A stretch of DNA of 64,000 nucleotides from Janthinobacterium violaceinigrum. Lineage in GTDB: Bacteria; Pseudomonadota; Gammaproteobacteria; Burkholderiales; Burkholderiaceae_D. The stretch is taken from positions 62,001-126,000 of the forward strand of contig NZ_WFLI01000004.1 in the NCBI RefSeq assembly GCF_009208555.1, given 5' to 3'. Positions 10,550-19,497 of this stretch are shown piece after piece (within the stretch, counting starts at the first letter, position 1; the number at the start of each line of letters is the position of its first letter). The notes below the pieces were generated by a model, which worked only from the letters and a program-made list of their open reading frames with translations, made no database searches and was not told the DNA's origin. The translations under genes were made by a program, and so were the position numbers.

Positions 10550-11089
10550 TCAGACGGGTACCGGGCTGCTGACGCCCTCGTGGTTTGCCAGCAAGATGGT
10601 GGTGCTGCGGCTGCCACGCGCCAGCTTGCCGGCCAGCCCGCCCGAAAAATGGCGCGGCCAGCTGCTGTGCCTGTGCGCCGGCAAGACAACTTCGTGGCAG
10701 CCCAGCAGTTCAGCCGTATCGAGGATCGTAAACAGCAGCTCGCCGGCGAAAATGTGGGTGTTGAATTCGATATGAGTACGGCTCAGGTACAGGCCCGCCT
10801 CGTGCATCATCTGTTGCGTGGCGAGGTCCAGCGCATGGCCTTCGCTGGCGCTGTGCTGGGGCACGCCATTGGCCTGGCGCGGCGGCGCCGGTGTCACGTG
10901 CAGCAGGCTGACGCGCACCTTGATGCCCCATTCCTGCAAGCGCCGGGCATAGCGCGCGCCATAGACGATGTCGCTGGCGCGCTTGACGGGCAAGAGCAGC
11001 AGCAAGGTATCCTGGCCCGGCATGCCGCACGCATCCGCGGCGCTGTTCGGGGCGCGGTCACGTTGCGGGGCAGGGCGCGATGCATGCAT
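10550..11089 (-). CDS. Universal stress protein-like (UspA fold) protein
   Basis: A 179-residue protein. After a ~25-residue hydrophilic N-terminus, TLLLLLPVKRASDIVYGARYARRL followed by VRVSLLHVTPAP looks like beta-1/alpha-1/beta-2 of a UspA domain. ELLGCHEVVLPAHRH and STTILLANH fit the later strands. The usual ATP-binding GxxGxxxxxS motif is not clear; SGGLAGKLARGSRSTT is the closest stretch. A stress-response role would be inference only. It precedes the VirK/YbjX gene by 30 bp on the same strand, which suggests a two-gene operon. Confidence 0.6.
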   Translation of the reverse strand: MHASRPAPQRDRAPNSAADACGMPGQDTLLLLLPVKRASDIVYGARYARRLQEWGIKVRVSLLHVTPAPPRQANGVPQHSASEGHALDLATQQMMHEAGLYLSRTHIEFNTHIFAGELLFTILDTAELLGCHEVVLPAHRHSSWPRHFSGGLAGKLARGSRSTTILLANHEGVSSPVPV

Positions 11090-11192
11090 GGAAGGAATGG
11101 CCGTGGTGGGAAAACCAAGCCATCTTATCCACGCCCCCGCCCCCTGTAAATTGGCGAAACGGCGTACGGGTTTCCCTTACGCCGGCCCCGTT

Positions 11193-12014
11193 TTAGTAGC
11201 GGTAGGTGACATACACGGCACCGATCGGCGCCGTCTTGCGTTGCACGATGGGGCTCTTGGCCGCGTCGCCCATGCGGTGTTCGACGCCGACCAGGGTATT
11301 GAGGCTCCAGCGCGCATCGAAGCGGTGCTCCCAGTTGACGGTGGCCTGCGCTTCATAGAAGCCGCCCTTGGGCGTGTATTGTTTGAACGAGGTATTGGCG
11401 GCCTGGGTGGCCGTCACGCCATACATGGTCTGCACGTACTTGCGCTCGCCCCAGCCCAGCTGGCCGCCGATGCTCACGCTGTCTTGCTGCACGCCCTTGG
11501 CATCGGCGCGGCCGTAGACCTGGCCGGTGGCGCCGAAATGCACATTCGCGCCATTTTCGCGGTTCGACAGGGGAATGTCGCTCGAGACGCTCAGCGACAG
11601 GCCCGGCATAGGCGAATAGCCTGCGCTCAGCAGGGCGCTGGCGTTGCCCTTGACTTCGCCCATGCCCTTCAGGTAATCGCTGCCGCCCCAGCCGTTGACG
11701 CCCTTGCGCTTGTGGTCTTCGCGGTTGCCGCGGTAGCCCAGCGCGGCGCTGTAGCTGAAGGCGCCCGCCTGGCCGCCGTAGCCGATGCCGCGCGAGGTGC
11801 TGATGAACAGGCCATTGGACATGGCGTAGTCGAGGATGATCAGCGGCGAGGCCGACAGCTTGTCGGAGCCGGAATAGCTGGACACGGCAGCGACGCCGCC
11901 GCCGATGGTGAAGACATTTTCCGACGTTGGTTCGGCTGCCGCGGCGGCCAGGGGGTTCAGGCTCAGGCCGCAGGCCAGTGCCAACGAGGTCAACAGGGTT
12001 GTAGATGCGTGCAT
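11193..12014 (-). CDS. MipA/OmpV family outer-membrane protein
   Basis: A 273-residue predicted outer-membrane beta-barrel. It has a clear signal peptide (hydrophobic core about 7-24, cleavage near AAAAAE), alternating beta-strand character throughout, and a C-terminal aromatic ending VYVTYRY typical for recognition by BamA. The repeated GYGGQAGAFSYSAALGYRG and GLSLSVSSDIPLS patterns match the MipA/OmpV family. MipA of E. coli is a scaffold between murein synthase and hydrolase; OmpV has other roles. The start at 12014 is chosen because the signal peptide begins there. It is divergent from an OmpR-type two-component system, which suggests local control (inference). Confidence 0.85.
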   Translation of the reverse strand: MHASTTLLTSLALACGLSLNPLAAAAAEPTSENVFTIGGGVAAVSSYSGSDKLSASPLIILDYAMSNGLFISTSRGIGYGGQAGAFSYSAALGYRGNREDHKRKGVNGWGGSDYLKGMGEVKGNASALLSAGYSPMPGLSLSVSSDIPLSNRENGANVHFGATGQVYGRADAKGVQQDSVSIGGQLGWGERKYVQTMYGVTATQAANTSFKQYTPKGGFYEAQATVNWEHRFDARWSLNTLVGVEHRMGDAAKSPIVQRKTAPIGAVYVTYRY

Positions 12015-12107
12015 GGAGTTTTCCGTCAGGTGGAGAACCGAGTCCGGAGTGGCTCGATTGACTGCCGACAGTATCGGACCGTGCCATGAAGGAAGAATGA
12101 GCCTTTT

Positions 12108-12124
12108 ATTAAGATTGCATGAAG
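12108..12124. promoter_or_regulatory. Candidate response-regulator direct repeat between mipA and the OmpR-type gene
   Basis: Two half-sites, ATTAAG and ATGAAG, are separated by five bases. This spacing and sequence are like PmrA/QseB-type direct repeats (HTTAAD-N5-HTTAAD, one mismatch). The site lies in the 157-bp divergent region between mipA and the response regulator. Supported by motif likeness only. Confidence 0.35.
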
Positions 12125-12171
12125 ACGGCTTCTTTACCCATTCTTCAGCTTGTGGTGGTTTAATACTCACC

Positions 12172-12858
12172 ATGAAGATACTGCTGATAGAAGACGATAT
12201 GGACCTGGGCAATGGCGTGCGCATTGCCCTGCGCGACCAGGGCATGCAAGTGGTCTGGGTGCGCAGCCTCGAGGATGCGGCGCGCAGCATCGAGCACGAC
12301 AGTTGCGAGCTGGTGCTGCTGGACCTGGGCTTGCCGGATGGCGATGGCCTCGATTTGCTGGCCCGGCTGCGCGCGGCCCGCTTGCCGGTGCTGATCCTCA
12401 GTGCCCGCGATACGCTGGAGCAGCGCTTGCGGGGCCTCGATGGCGGCGCCGATGATTACCTGGTGAAGCCGTTTGTGCTGGCCGAGCTGCTGTCGCGCGT
12501 GCGCGCCCTGGCGCGCCGCAGCTACGGCTTCGACGGCGACACCATCGAGTTGCGCGGCCTGCTGCTGCAGGTGCCCACGCGGCGGGTCAGCGTGCACGGC
12601 AGGCCGGTGGAACTGACGGCCAGCGAATACGCCCTGCTGAAGACTTTGCTGATGCGCGCCAACCGCGTCATCACGCGCCGCGTGCTGGAGGAACATATCC
12701 TGCCTGGCGGGCTGGCCAATGCCAGCAATACCCTGGATGTGCATATGGGCAACTTGCGCCGCAAGATAGGGGAAGGATATATCCGCACCGTGCGCGGCGT
12801 TGGCTATGTCATCGATCAGCAAGGCGACACCCCCGCACCGCCGGGCGCTGGCGCATGA
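12172..12858 (+). CDS. OmpR/PhoP-family response regulator
   Basis: A 228-residue two-component regulator. The receiver domain (1-115) starts MKILLIEDDMD; the phosphorylated Asp is Asp51 in LLDLGLPDGDG, and the conserved Lys is in DYLVKPF. The winged-helix DNA-binding domain (about 125-220) has ELTASEYALLKTLL and NTLDVHMGNLRRKIG and ends in IRTVRGVGYVI. It overlaps the downstream sensor kinase gene by four bases (ATGA), so the pair is translationally coupled. The longer upstream frame is rejected because the receiver domain starts exactly at 12172. The closest type is QseB/PmrA/TctD-like. Its likely targets include the divergent mipA and itself, given the direct repeat between them, but this is inference. 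Confidence 0.92.
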   Translation: MKILLIEDDMDLGNGVRIALRDQGMQVVWVRSLEDAARSIEHDSCELVLLDLGLPDGDGLDLLARLRAARLPVLILSARDTLEQRLRGLDGGADDYLVKPFVLAELLSRVRALARRSYGFDGDTIELRGLLLQVPTRRVSVHGRPVELTASEYALLKTLLMRANRVITRRVLEEHILPGGLANASNTLDVHMGNLRRKIGEGYIRTVRGVGYVIDQQGDTPAPPGAGA

Positions 12859-14243
12859 TGGGGCGTTTCTGGGCCATGCTGCGCCGGCCCACTCTGGTGC
12901 GCCGCCTGATGCTTGCGCAAATGCTGATGCTGACCGTGCTGTGGAGCCTGGCCGTGGCCTACGTGCTGTTCGAGGGCACGGGCGAAGCGAGCAACGTGAC
13001 CCGCGGGGTCTTGCACGCCATTATCAGCGTGACGGACAACCTGGCTGATCAGCCCGTGCGCCAGGAGCAAAGCTTGCGCGCCATCGACGAAGCCTTGCGC
13101 GAAGAGTTTGAAATGGGGAAAGTGCCGGAACTGGCGCCGCGCATCCTGGTCTGGCGCGAGGGCAAGCTGGTCTACAAGTCGCCGAATGCGCCCAGCGGCA
13201 TCCGCAGCGCCGGTCCGGAACAGATGGAAGTGGTGTACGTTAAGGGACAGGCCTGGCGCAGCCGCAGCCTGGTCGAAGGGGAGACGCGCGTGACGGTACT
13301 GGAAGTGGGCGGGGCCTGGCAGTTTTTCATCACGATCAACTCGCACGGCTATTACCTGCTGCCGCTGCTGATCAGCCTGCCATTCCTGCTGGTGCCGGCC
13401 TGGCTGTCGATCCGCCTTGCCATGCGTCCGTGGCGCAAGGTGGCGCAGGAGGTGGCGGCGCGCGGGCCGCAGGACTTGCGTCCGCTGACGTTCAAGCCGC
13501 CGCATGGCGAACTGGCGGCACTGGTCGACAATATCAATGCGCTGCTGCAGCGCGTCGACGCCAGTGCCGCGCGCGAGCGCAGTTTCATCGCCGATGCCAC
13601 GCATGAGCTGCGCACGCCGCTGGCAGCCATGCGCGTGAATGTGGAAGCCTTGCAAGGCCAGGCGCATGACGCGCGCCAGCAAGAGTTGCTGGACGGTATC
13701 TTGAACAGCGGAAACCGGGCCGCACGCCTGGTGGGCCAGCTGCTGCAACTGACGCGCAGCGAAGTGCAGGCGGGCGCGGGCGAGCTGCCGCGGCGGCAGG
13801 CACTCGATACCTTGCTGCAAGATCGGCTGGCGGCCCTGTCCGGCCTGGCGCAGGCGGGCGATATCGAGCTCGAGCTGCAAGCCAGCGTTTCGCTCAGCGT
13901 GCCCGGACAGCGCGAGAGCCTCGTGTCGCTGATCGACAACCTGGTGGAAAACGCCATCAAGTACAGCCCGCGCGGCAGCAGCGTGACGGTGTCGCTGCAT
14001 GCGGAGCGGGGCCAGGCCGTGCTGCATGTGGCCGACCAGGGGCCGGGCATCGCGCCAGAGCTGTATGCGCGCGTGTTCGACCGTTTTTTCCGTGCGCCGC
14101 AGCAGGCGCAGCCGGGCAGCGGCCTGGGCTTGTCCATCGTCGCTTCCGTCGTGCACCAGCATGGCGGCACGATTCAATTGCACAGAGGCAATGGCGGCCT
14201 GGGCTTGCTGGTGGAGGTGCGCCTGCCGCTGGCCGAGGCCTGA
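12855..14243 (+). CDS. Sensor histidine kinase, QseC/TctE-like
   Basis: A 462-residue inner-membrane kinase partner of the regulator just upstream (4-bp overlap). Transmembrane helices lie at about 18-38 and 165-187, with a periplasmic sensor region of ~125 residues between them. The phospho-acceptor is His250 in FIADATHELRTPLAAM. The ATP-binding domain shows the N box NLVENAIKYSPRG, the G1 box DQGPGIAPE and the G2 box GSGLGLSIVASVVHQHGG. The short linker after helix 2 corresponds to a partial HAMP region. The signal is unknown; QseC and PmrB relatives respond to cations, peptides or metals. Confidence 0.92.
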   Translation: MMGRFWAMLRRPTLVRRLMLAQMLMLTVLWSLAVAYVLFEGTGEASNVTRGVLHAIISVTDNLADQPVRQEQSLRAIDEALREEFEMGKVPELAPRILVWREGKLVYKSPNAPSGIRSAGPEQMEVVYVKGQAWRSRSLVEGETRVTVLEVGGAWQFFITINSHGYYLLPLLISLPFLLVPAWLSIRLAMRPWRKVAQEVAARGPQDLRPLTFKPPHGELAALVDNINALLQRVDASAARERSFIADATHELRTPLAAMRVNVEALQGQAHDARQQELLDGILNSGNRAARLVGQLLQLTRSEVQAGAGELPRRQALDTLLQDRLAALSGLAQAGDIELELQASVSLSVPGQRESLVSLIDNLVENAIKYSPRGSSVTVSLHAERGQAVLHVADQGPGIAPELYARVFDRFFRAPQQAQPGSGLGLSIVASVVHQHGGTIQLHRGNGGLGLLVEVRLPLAEA

Positions 14244-14361
14244 CGCCGCCGGCGTGTCTTGCGATATTGCATGAAAATTATTTTATGTGCCTATAACGCA
14301 AGATGGCATGGCGTGGCGCACGCCTGCGATGCATAATGCGGGACAGTCCGAAAACACCGTT

Positions 14362-15957
14362 ATGCGCCCATTCCTGTCCCGCTACCTGTCCTACCCCGCC
14401 TTTGTCGGCCTGTATCTGCTGTTTGACTGGGCGACATACATCGATCCGATGTATGGGTTGAACATTACCCCCTGGAATCCCGATCCCGCGCTGGGCCTCG
14501 TATTTTGGCTGATCCACGGCCGCAAGGCGGCGTTGCCGTGGTTTATCGCCTTGCTCGCCGGCGAAGTGCTGGTGCGCGGCATGCCGGCGGGCCTGCCCCT
14601 GACCCTGCTTTGTTCGGCGTGGCTGGTGCTCGGCTATGGCGGCATCGGCGTGGCCCTGCGCCGCAGTTTCAGCAGCAGCGATATCTTCGACAACCGGCGC
14701 CGCCTGGGGGCCTGGGTCGCCATCGTGCTGCTTGGCACGGCGCTCAATGCGCTCGGCTATATTTCATTGCTGTCGCTGACGGGGCGCATCCCGGCCGGCG
14801 AATGGGGGACGGCCGTATGGCGTTTCGGCATCGGCGACACGGTCGGCCTGCTCGTCTCGATGCCGCTGATCTGGGTGCTGTTCAGCGAGCGGGGGCGCGA
14901 GCGCCTGCACGCCGCCGTCTGGCGCTGGGAAACCCTCGCGTATCTGGCCCTGGCCAGCTTCGTGCTGTGGAGCGTCTTCGGCTCCATCGTGCGCTCCGAA
15001 TACAAGCATTTCTATTTCCTGTTTCTCCCCGTGATCTGGGCCGCCTCGCGCCAGGGCTTGCATGGCGCCGTGCTGGCCGTGTTTGTATTGCAGTTATGCA
15101 TCATTACTCTGGTGAAATGGACGCATGCCGTCGATATCCAGTTTTATGAATTGCAACTGCTCGATGCCGTGCTGGCGCTGGTGGGATTTTTTATCGGCAT
15201 TGTCGTCGATGAAATGCGCCAGGTGGCTGATGAACTCAAGCACACGATGCGCCTGGCGGCGGCCGGCGAGATGGCCGCCGCGATCGCGCATGAGCTGAAC
15301 CAGCCGCTGACGGCCTTGTCGACCTATGGCAAGGCGTGCGAATACCTGCTGGAACGGGGCGAGAGCGGCGCCTTGCTGCAGGGCGCCGTGGGACATATGA
15401 TCGTGGAATCGGGGCGCGCCGCAGACGTGGTGCGCCGCCTGCGCGACTTTTTCCGCACGGGCGCGATGCAGCTCGAGGCGGTCGAGGCGAGCGCCTTGAT
15501 CGAGGGCATGGCGCGCCAGTTCACGCCCCTGTTCCATGAACACGGCATCGAGCTGGTGCTGGCGCCGCCGTCGCCGCTGGCCGTCAATGCCGACCGCCTG
15601 CAGATCGAGCTGGTGCTGCGTAACTTGCTGGCCAATGCGCAGGATGCGGTGATGGGCCAGCCGCGCGGCCAGCGCCGCATCACGGTGTCGGCCGAGCGGC
15701 TCGAGGGCGGGCGGCTGCGCCTGTCCGTGGAAGATAGCGGCCCCGGCATTTCCAACAGCCTGGCGGCACGCCTGTTCGAACCGTTTGTCTCGACCAAGGC
15801 CAGCGGCCTGGGACTGGGGCTGGTACTCAGCCGCACCATCGTCGAGGCGCATGGCGGCCAGCTGTGGGCCGAAGTGGGCCAGCATGGTATTTTTCGGTTT
15901 ATCCTGCCCCTGGCGCGTGCCAGTGCGGCCGCTACGGGAGAGTATGGTGACAAGTAA
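14362..15957 (+). CDS. MASE1-like membrane sensor histidine kinase
   Basis: A 531-residue kinase when started at ATG 14362, just before the first hydrophobic segment; the frame opens at 14287. The N-terminal ~290 residues contain about eight hydrophobic segments in a MASE1-like arrangement, with no PAS domain that I can see. The kinase core is of the FixL/DctB type: His310 in AAIAHELNQPLTALSTYG, the N box NLLANAQDAV, G1 DSGPGISNS, then FEPFVSTKASGLGLGLVLSRTIVEAHGG. It overlaps the downstream FixJ-type regulator by 14 bp, so the pair is translationally coupled. A TGCATAAT sequence at 14331-14338 could be a -10 element. The signal is unknown. Confidence 0.88.
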   Translation: MRPFLSRYLSYPAFVGLYLLFDWATYIDPMYGLNITPWNPDPALGLVFWLIHGRKAALPWFIALLAGEVLVRGMPAGLPLTLLCSAWLVLGYGGIGVALRRSFSSSDIFDNRRRLGAWVAIVLLGTALNALGYISLLSLTGRIPAGEWGTAVWRFGIGDTVGLLVSMPLIWVLFSERGRERLHAAVWRWETLAYLALASFVLWSVFGSIVRSEYKHFYFLFLPVIWAASRQGLHGAVLAVFVLQLCIITLVKWTHAVDIQFYELQLLDAVLALVGFFIGIVVDEMRQVADELKHTMRLAAAGEMAAAIAHELNQPLTALSTYGKACEYLLERGESGALLQGAVGHMIVESGRAADVVRRLRDFFRTGAMQLEAVEASALIEGMARQFTPLFHEHGIELVLAPPSPLAVNADRLQIELVLRNLLANAQDAVMGQPRGQRRITVSAERLEGGRLRLSVEDSGPGISNSLAARLFEPFVSTKASGLGLGLVLSRTIVEAHGGQLWAEVGQHGIFRFILPLARASAAATGEYGDK

Positions 15958-16555
15958 TTTGACGGTGTTTATCGTGGATGACGATCCCGCCGTGCGCGAT
16001 GCGCTGGGTTTGCTGTTGGGCATACGCGGCTATCGCACGGCCCTGTTCTCCTGCGGCGAGGATTTCCTGCAAGGGTGGCGGCCCGAGTGGGCCGGCTGTC
16101 TGCTGATCGATATCCGCATGTCGGGCATGGATGGCCTGAGCTTGCAGCGCCGCCTGCTGGAGCTGGAATGTATGTTGCCCATCATTATTATCACGGGGCA
16201 TGGCGACGTCGCCCTGGCCCGCCAGGCCTTCAAGGCGCAGGCCAGCGATTTCCTGGAAAAGCCATTTGATCACGACAAGTTGCTGGCAGCCATCGATGAA
16301 GCGTTTTCGCGCGAGGCGCATGCGCGGGGGCTGCTGCAGCGCCAGGCGGAGGGGCAAGCCTTGCTGCGCGCGTTGACGCCGCGCGAGCGGGAAGTGATGC
16401 ATCTGGTGGTGACGGGCCAGCACAACCGCGATATCGCCCCGGCGCTGGGCATTTCCGTGCGCACGGTGGAAGTGCACAAGGCGCGCCTGATGGACAAGCT
16501 GGGGGTCGATAATGTGGCCGACCTGGTGCGCATCAGCATGCTGGGCACCGGCTAG
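15944..16555 (+). CDS. FixJ/NarL-type response regulator
   Basis: A 203-residue two-domain regulator. The receiver starts VFIVDDDPAVRDAL, with phospho-Asp56 in LLIDIRMSGMDG, Thr in IIITGHGDV and Lys in DFLEKPFD, the signature of the FixJ/TodT/StyR group. The LuxR-type helix-turn-helix follows at about 140-200 (LTPREREVMHLVVTG, then NRDIAPALGISVRTVEVHKARLMDKLG). The start is inside the end of the kinase gene (14-bp overlap, GGGAGA before the ATG). FixJ relatives activate catabolic, respiratory or nitrogen genes; no target is evident in this window. It converges on the GT9 gene with only 15 bp between the stops and no terminator that I can see. Confidence 0.92.
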   Translation: MVTSNLTVFIVDDDPAVRDALGLLLGIRGYRTALFSCGEDFLQGWRPEWAGCLLIDIRMSGMDGLSLQRRLLELECMLPIIIITGHGDVALARQAFKAQASDFLEKPFDHDKLLAAIDEAFSREAHARGLLQRQAEGQALLRALTPREREVMHLVVTGQHNRDIAPALGISVRTVEVHKARLMDKLGVDNVADLVRISMLGTG

Positions 16556-16570
16556 CCGTTGAGCAGTCGT

Positions 16571-17671
16571 CTACGCGATGGTCTTCAATACCTGATCGAC
16601 TGAAATCGCCTTGACCCAGTCGCTGCGCCGCGCCACCGTGATGACGGTGCTGTTGGCACTGTCGAAGGGCGCCCATTCGGGATTCTTCTTGCGCATCAAG
16701 GCCACCACGGGCACATGCACGGCATTCGCCAGGTGCATGATCGATGTTTCCACCGAAATAATCAGGTCGCATTGCGCCAGCATGGCAGGCAGCTGGAAAA
16801 AGTTGTCGACGGCGCTGAAGGCTTGCGTGCGCGGCAAGTTGTGCGCCTGCACGACGGCATTCACCTTGGCCAGTTCCTGCGGCATGGCATTGATCAGGAA
16901 GCAGGCATGCTGCCATTTCGGCAGCGTCTGCATGCGTGCGATCAGCTCGGCAATGCGCTCCAGCGGCCAGCCGCGCTTGTGCGACTTGGCAAACGGGTTC
17001 AGCAGTACGAGCGGACCCTGGCGCGGGGCAAAGCCCCAGGCCGTCAACTGTTCCTGTGCCTGCTGCAACGCGGGCTGGGGAATGTGCACGAAGGGATAGC
17101 GTTCGGCCACGGGAATGTCGAGTCCCGTCAATTGATGGAACCAGTCGGCATACACGCTGCTGATATGGTGCTCGCCGGCATCCTGCCCCGCATACGACGC
17201 CAGGACGGCATCGATCTTGCGGTAGGCCAGGTAATGCCAGGGGCGTAGCGGGCTGAACGGCTTGCGCGTGCCGATCACCAGTCCGTTCGGACTGATTGCG
17301 CGGGCCAGGTCCGCGTACTGCTGCGGCCGTACGTGGGCCAGCGACACGACGACAGGATAGCGCTCCGCCTGTGCTTCGCGCAGTGACTCTTCGTAGAGGG
17401 CGGGGCTGTAGGTCTTGCGGTACACCTTGCTGAACAGGCCCGATTGCTCCACCCAGTCGTACAGCGAATAGGTGCGCAAGCCTTCCCATTGCCTGGCGTC
17501 GGACGTGCGGCGTACTTCATCGACCCACAGGTGGATCTGGATATGGGGGTAGGCCGCGGCAAAGGCGCGGAAACCGTTTTGCAGGTATGTAAAGTCTCCC
17601 AGCGCCAGATGGGCGATGAACAGAATTTTGTCCGACTTTTGTAGAAGTTCGGCGGGAATCAAAGGCGTCAT
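16571..17671 (-). CDS. Glycosyltransferase family 9 (heptosyltransferase-like) protein
   Basis: A 366-residue cytoplasmic glycosyltransferase of the GT-B fold. ILFIAHLALGDFTYLQNGFRAFAAAYP at the N-terminus and the C-terminal block LVLLNPFAKSHKRGWPLERIAELI, then QCDLIISVETSIMHLANAVHVPVVALM, are the typical heptosyltransferase donor-site elements. Family role: adds heptose or another sugar to the LPS core. It is the last gene of a minus-strand set with msbA 34 bp upstream and an O-antigen ligase before that, which supports an LPS role. The Shine-Dalgarno sequence is weak, so coupling to msbA translation is possible. The exact acceptor is unknown. Confidence 0.86.
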   Translation of the reverse strand: MTPLIPAELLQKSDKILFIAHLALGDFTYLQNGFRAFAAAYPHIQIHLWVDEVRRTSDARQWEGLRTYSLYDWVEQSGLFSKVYRKTYSPALYEESLREAQAERYPVVVSLAHVRPQQYADLARAISPNGLVIGTRKPFSPLRPWHYLAYRKIDAVLASYAGQDAGEHHISSVYADWFHQLTGLDIPVAERYPFVHIPQPALQQAQEQLTAWGFAPRQGPLVLLNPFAKSHKRGWPLERIAELIARMQTLPKWQHACFLINAMPQELAKVNAVVQAHNLPRTQAFSAVDNFFQLPAMLAQCDLIISVETSIMHLANAVHVPVVALMRKKNPEWAPFDSANSTVITVARRSDWVKAISVDQVLKTIA

Positions 17672-17705
17672 GTATCAGTACGATTTCAGGTATTCATTCG
17701 ATGGG

Positions 17706-19439
17706 TCAAGCCACTTGCTGGGAAAATTGCAGGCGATGCAGATTGGCATACGCACCGTTGGCATCCAATAATTGCTGGTGACTGCCGGTTTCCATTATTT
17801 TCCCATGTGACAATACCACGATACGGTCCGCACGTTCAATTGTTGATAGCCTATGAGCAATAACTAAGGTCGTTTTACCTTGCATTAAGTGTTCCAGTGC
17901 CGCTTGCACGGCCCGTTCCGCCTCCGTATCCAGTGCCGAGGTGGCTTCATCGAGGATCAGGATGGGCGCATCCTTGTAGATCGCGCGGGCGATGGCCACG
18001 CGCTGGCGCTGGCCGCCGGACAGGCGCGAGCCGTTGTCGCCCAGGCGCGTCTCCAGGCCGTCGGGCAAGCCGTCGATGACGTCCGACAGGAAGGCCGCCG
18101 CTGCCGCCGCCTCGACGCGCTGCCGGTCCGGGGCCGCGTCGCCATACGCGATATTGGCGGCCAGGGTATCGTCGAACAACACCACCTGCTGGCTGACCAT
18201 GGCGATCTGGCTGCGCAGGCTGGTCAGGGCGATGGCATCGATATTCTGTCCATCGAGCAGGATTTCACCGCTGCTGGCCGAGTAAAAACCGGGCAGCAGG
18301 CTGACCAGCGTCGATTTGCCGCCGCCGGACATGCCGACAAAGGCCACCGTTTGCCCGGGAGCGATGCTCAGGTCGATGTGCCGCAGGGCCAGTTCCTGGT
18401 GTCCGGGGTAGGCAAAGCTCACGTCCCGGAATTCGATGCGACCGCTGCAGCGGCCAGCCAAGGGCATGCCGCCCGTGCGTTCCGGTGTCTTGTCGATCAG
18501 CTGGAAGACTTCCTCGGCGGCGGCCATGCCGCGCTGCAGGGGGCCGTTGACTTCGGCCAGCTGCTTCAGGGGCGTGAGCAGCATCAGCATGGCCGTGATG
18601 AAGGAAACAAAGCCGCCGACCGTGATCTGGCCCTGCTCCGACTGGAACAGGGCCATCACGATGACCAGGGCCACGGCGGCGGCCGTGATCACCTGCGTGA
18701 TGGGCACGGTGGCGGAAAAGGTCGTCGTCATGCGCATGCTGTAGCGGCGCAATTGTTCCGCGCGCTCTTCGAAACGCGATTTTTCGTAGTCCTGGCCGCC
18801 GAAGATCTTGATCACTTGCTGGGCACGCGTGGTTTCCTCGATGACCTGGGTCAGTTCGGCATTGACGGCCAGCGAGTCGCGGTTGAGCTTTTTCAGGCGC
18901 TTGCCCGTGGTGCGCACGACGATGGTCAGCAGGGGCAACAGCACCAGGGTGACGAGGGTCAGCACCCAGTTCAGGTACAGCAGCCATGCCAGCAGGCCCA
19001 GCACGGTCAGCGAGGAGCGCACGATCGAGGTAAACACCTTGGTCACCATTTCGATGATCTGCTGCACTTCGAACATGATGGAATTGATGACTTTGCCCAC
19101 CGTGTGCGTGTTGTAGAAGTCGATGGGCAAGTTGAGCATGCTGGCAAACATGCGGCGCCGCAATTCGTTGAGGATGCGCGTAGAGACATAGCTCATCAGG
19201 TAGCTGCTGGCAAACGTCGACGCGCCGCGCATGGCAAAGATGCCGATGACGATCAGCGGCACCAGCCAGAAGGAAAAACTCACCTTGCCGCCAAAACCAT
19301 TATCGAGAAGCAACTTGAGCGCATACGGCAGCAGCGGTTCCGTGGCCGCCGTGACGACCATCGCCAGCAGGGCCAGGGCCAGGTGTTTCTTGTAGGGCGC
19401 GTGCAGCGCGGTGAGGCGCTTCAGGTCGGGCGTGAGCAT
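17706..19439 (-). CDS. msbA: Lipid A export ABC transporter MsbA
   Basis: A 577-residue half-transporter: six membrane helices in the first ~310 residues and a C-terminal ATPase. Walker A is GMSGGGKST (near 370), the signature LSGGQRQRVAIARAI, Walker B ILILDEATSALD, and the H-loop is in LVIAHRLSTIERAD. The length and the SLLPGFYSASSGEILLDG block fit MsbA, which as a homodimer flips lipid A-core across the inner membrane. The start ATG has AAGGA in front. Its position between an O-antigen ligase and a GT9 protein supports the LPS assignment over a generic exporter. Confidence 0.92.
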   Translation of the reverse strand: MLTPDLKRLTALHAPYKKHLALALLAMVVTAATEPLLPYALKLLLDNGFGGKVSFSFWLVPLIVIGIFAMRGASTFASSYLMSYVSTRILNELRRRMFASMLNLPIDFYNTHTVGKVINSIMFEVQQIIEMVTKVFTSIVRSSLTVLGLLAWLLYLNWVLTLVTLVLLPLLTIVVRTTGKRLKKLNRDSLAVNAELTQVIEETTRAQQVIKIFGGQDYEKSRFEERAEQLRRYSMRMTTTFSATVPITQVITAAAVALVIVMALFQSEQGQITVGGFVSFITAMLMLLTPLKQLAEVNGPLQRGMAAAEEVFQLIDKTPERTGGMPLAGRCSGRIEFRDVSFAYPGHQELALRHIDLSIAPGQTVAFVGMSGGGKSTLVSLLPGFYSASSGEILLDGQNIDAIALTSLRSQIAMVSQQVVLFDDTLAANIAYGDAAPDRQRVEAAAAAAFLSDVIDGLPDGLETRLGDNGSRLSGGQRQRVAIARAIYKDAPILILDEATSALDTEAERAVQAALEHLMQGKTTLVIAHRLSTIERADRIVVLSHGKIMETGSHQQLLDANGAYANLHRLQFSQQVA

Positions 19440-19497
19440 CGGTATGGTTCCTTGCAGGGGACAGCAGACAGCAAAAACGGTCGGGCGGAAAACGAGC

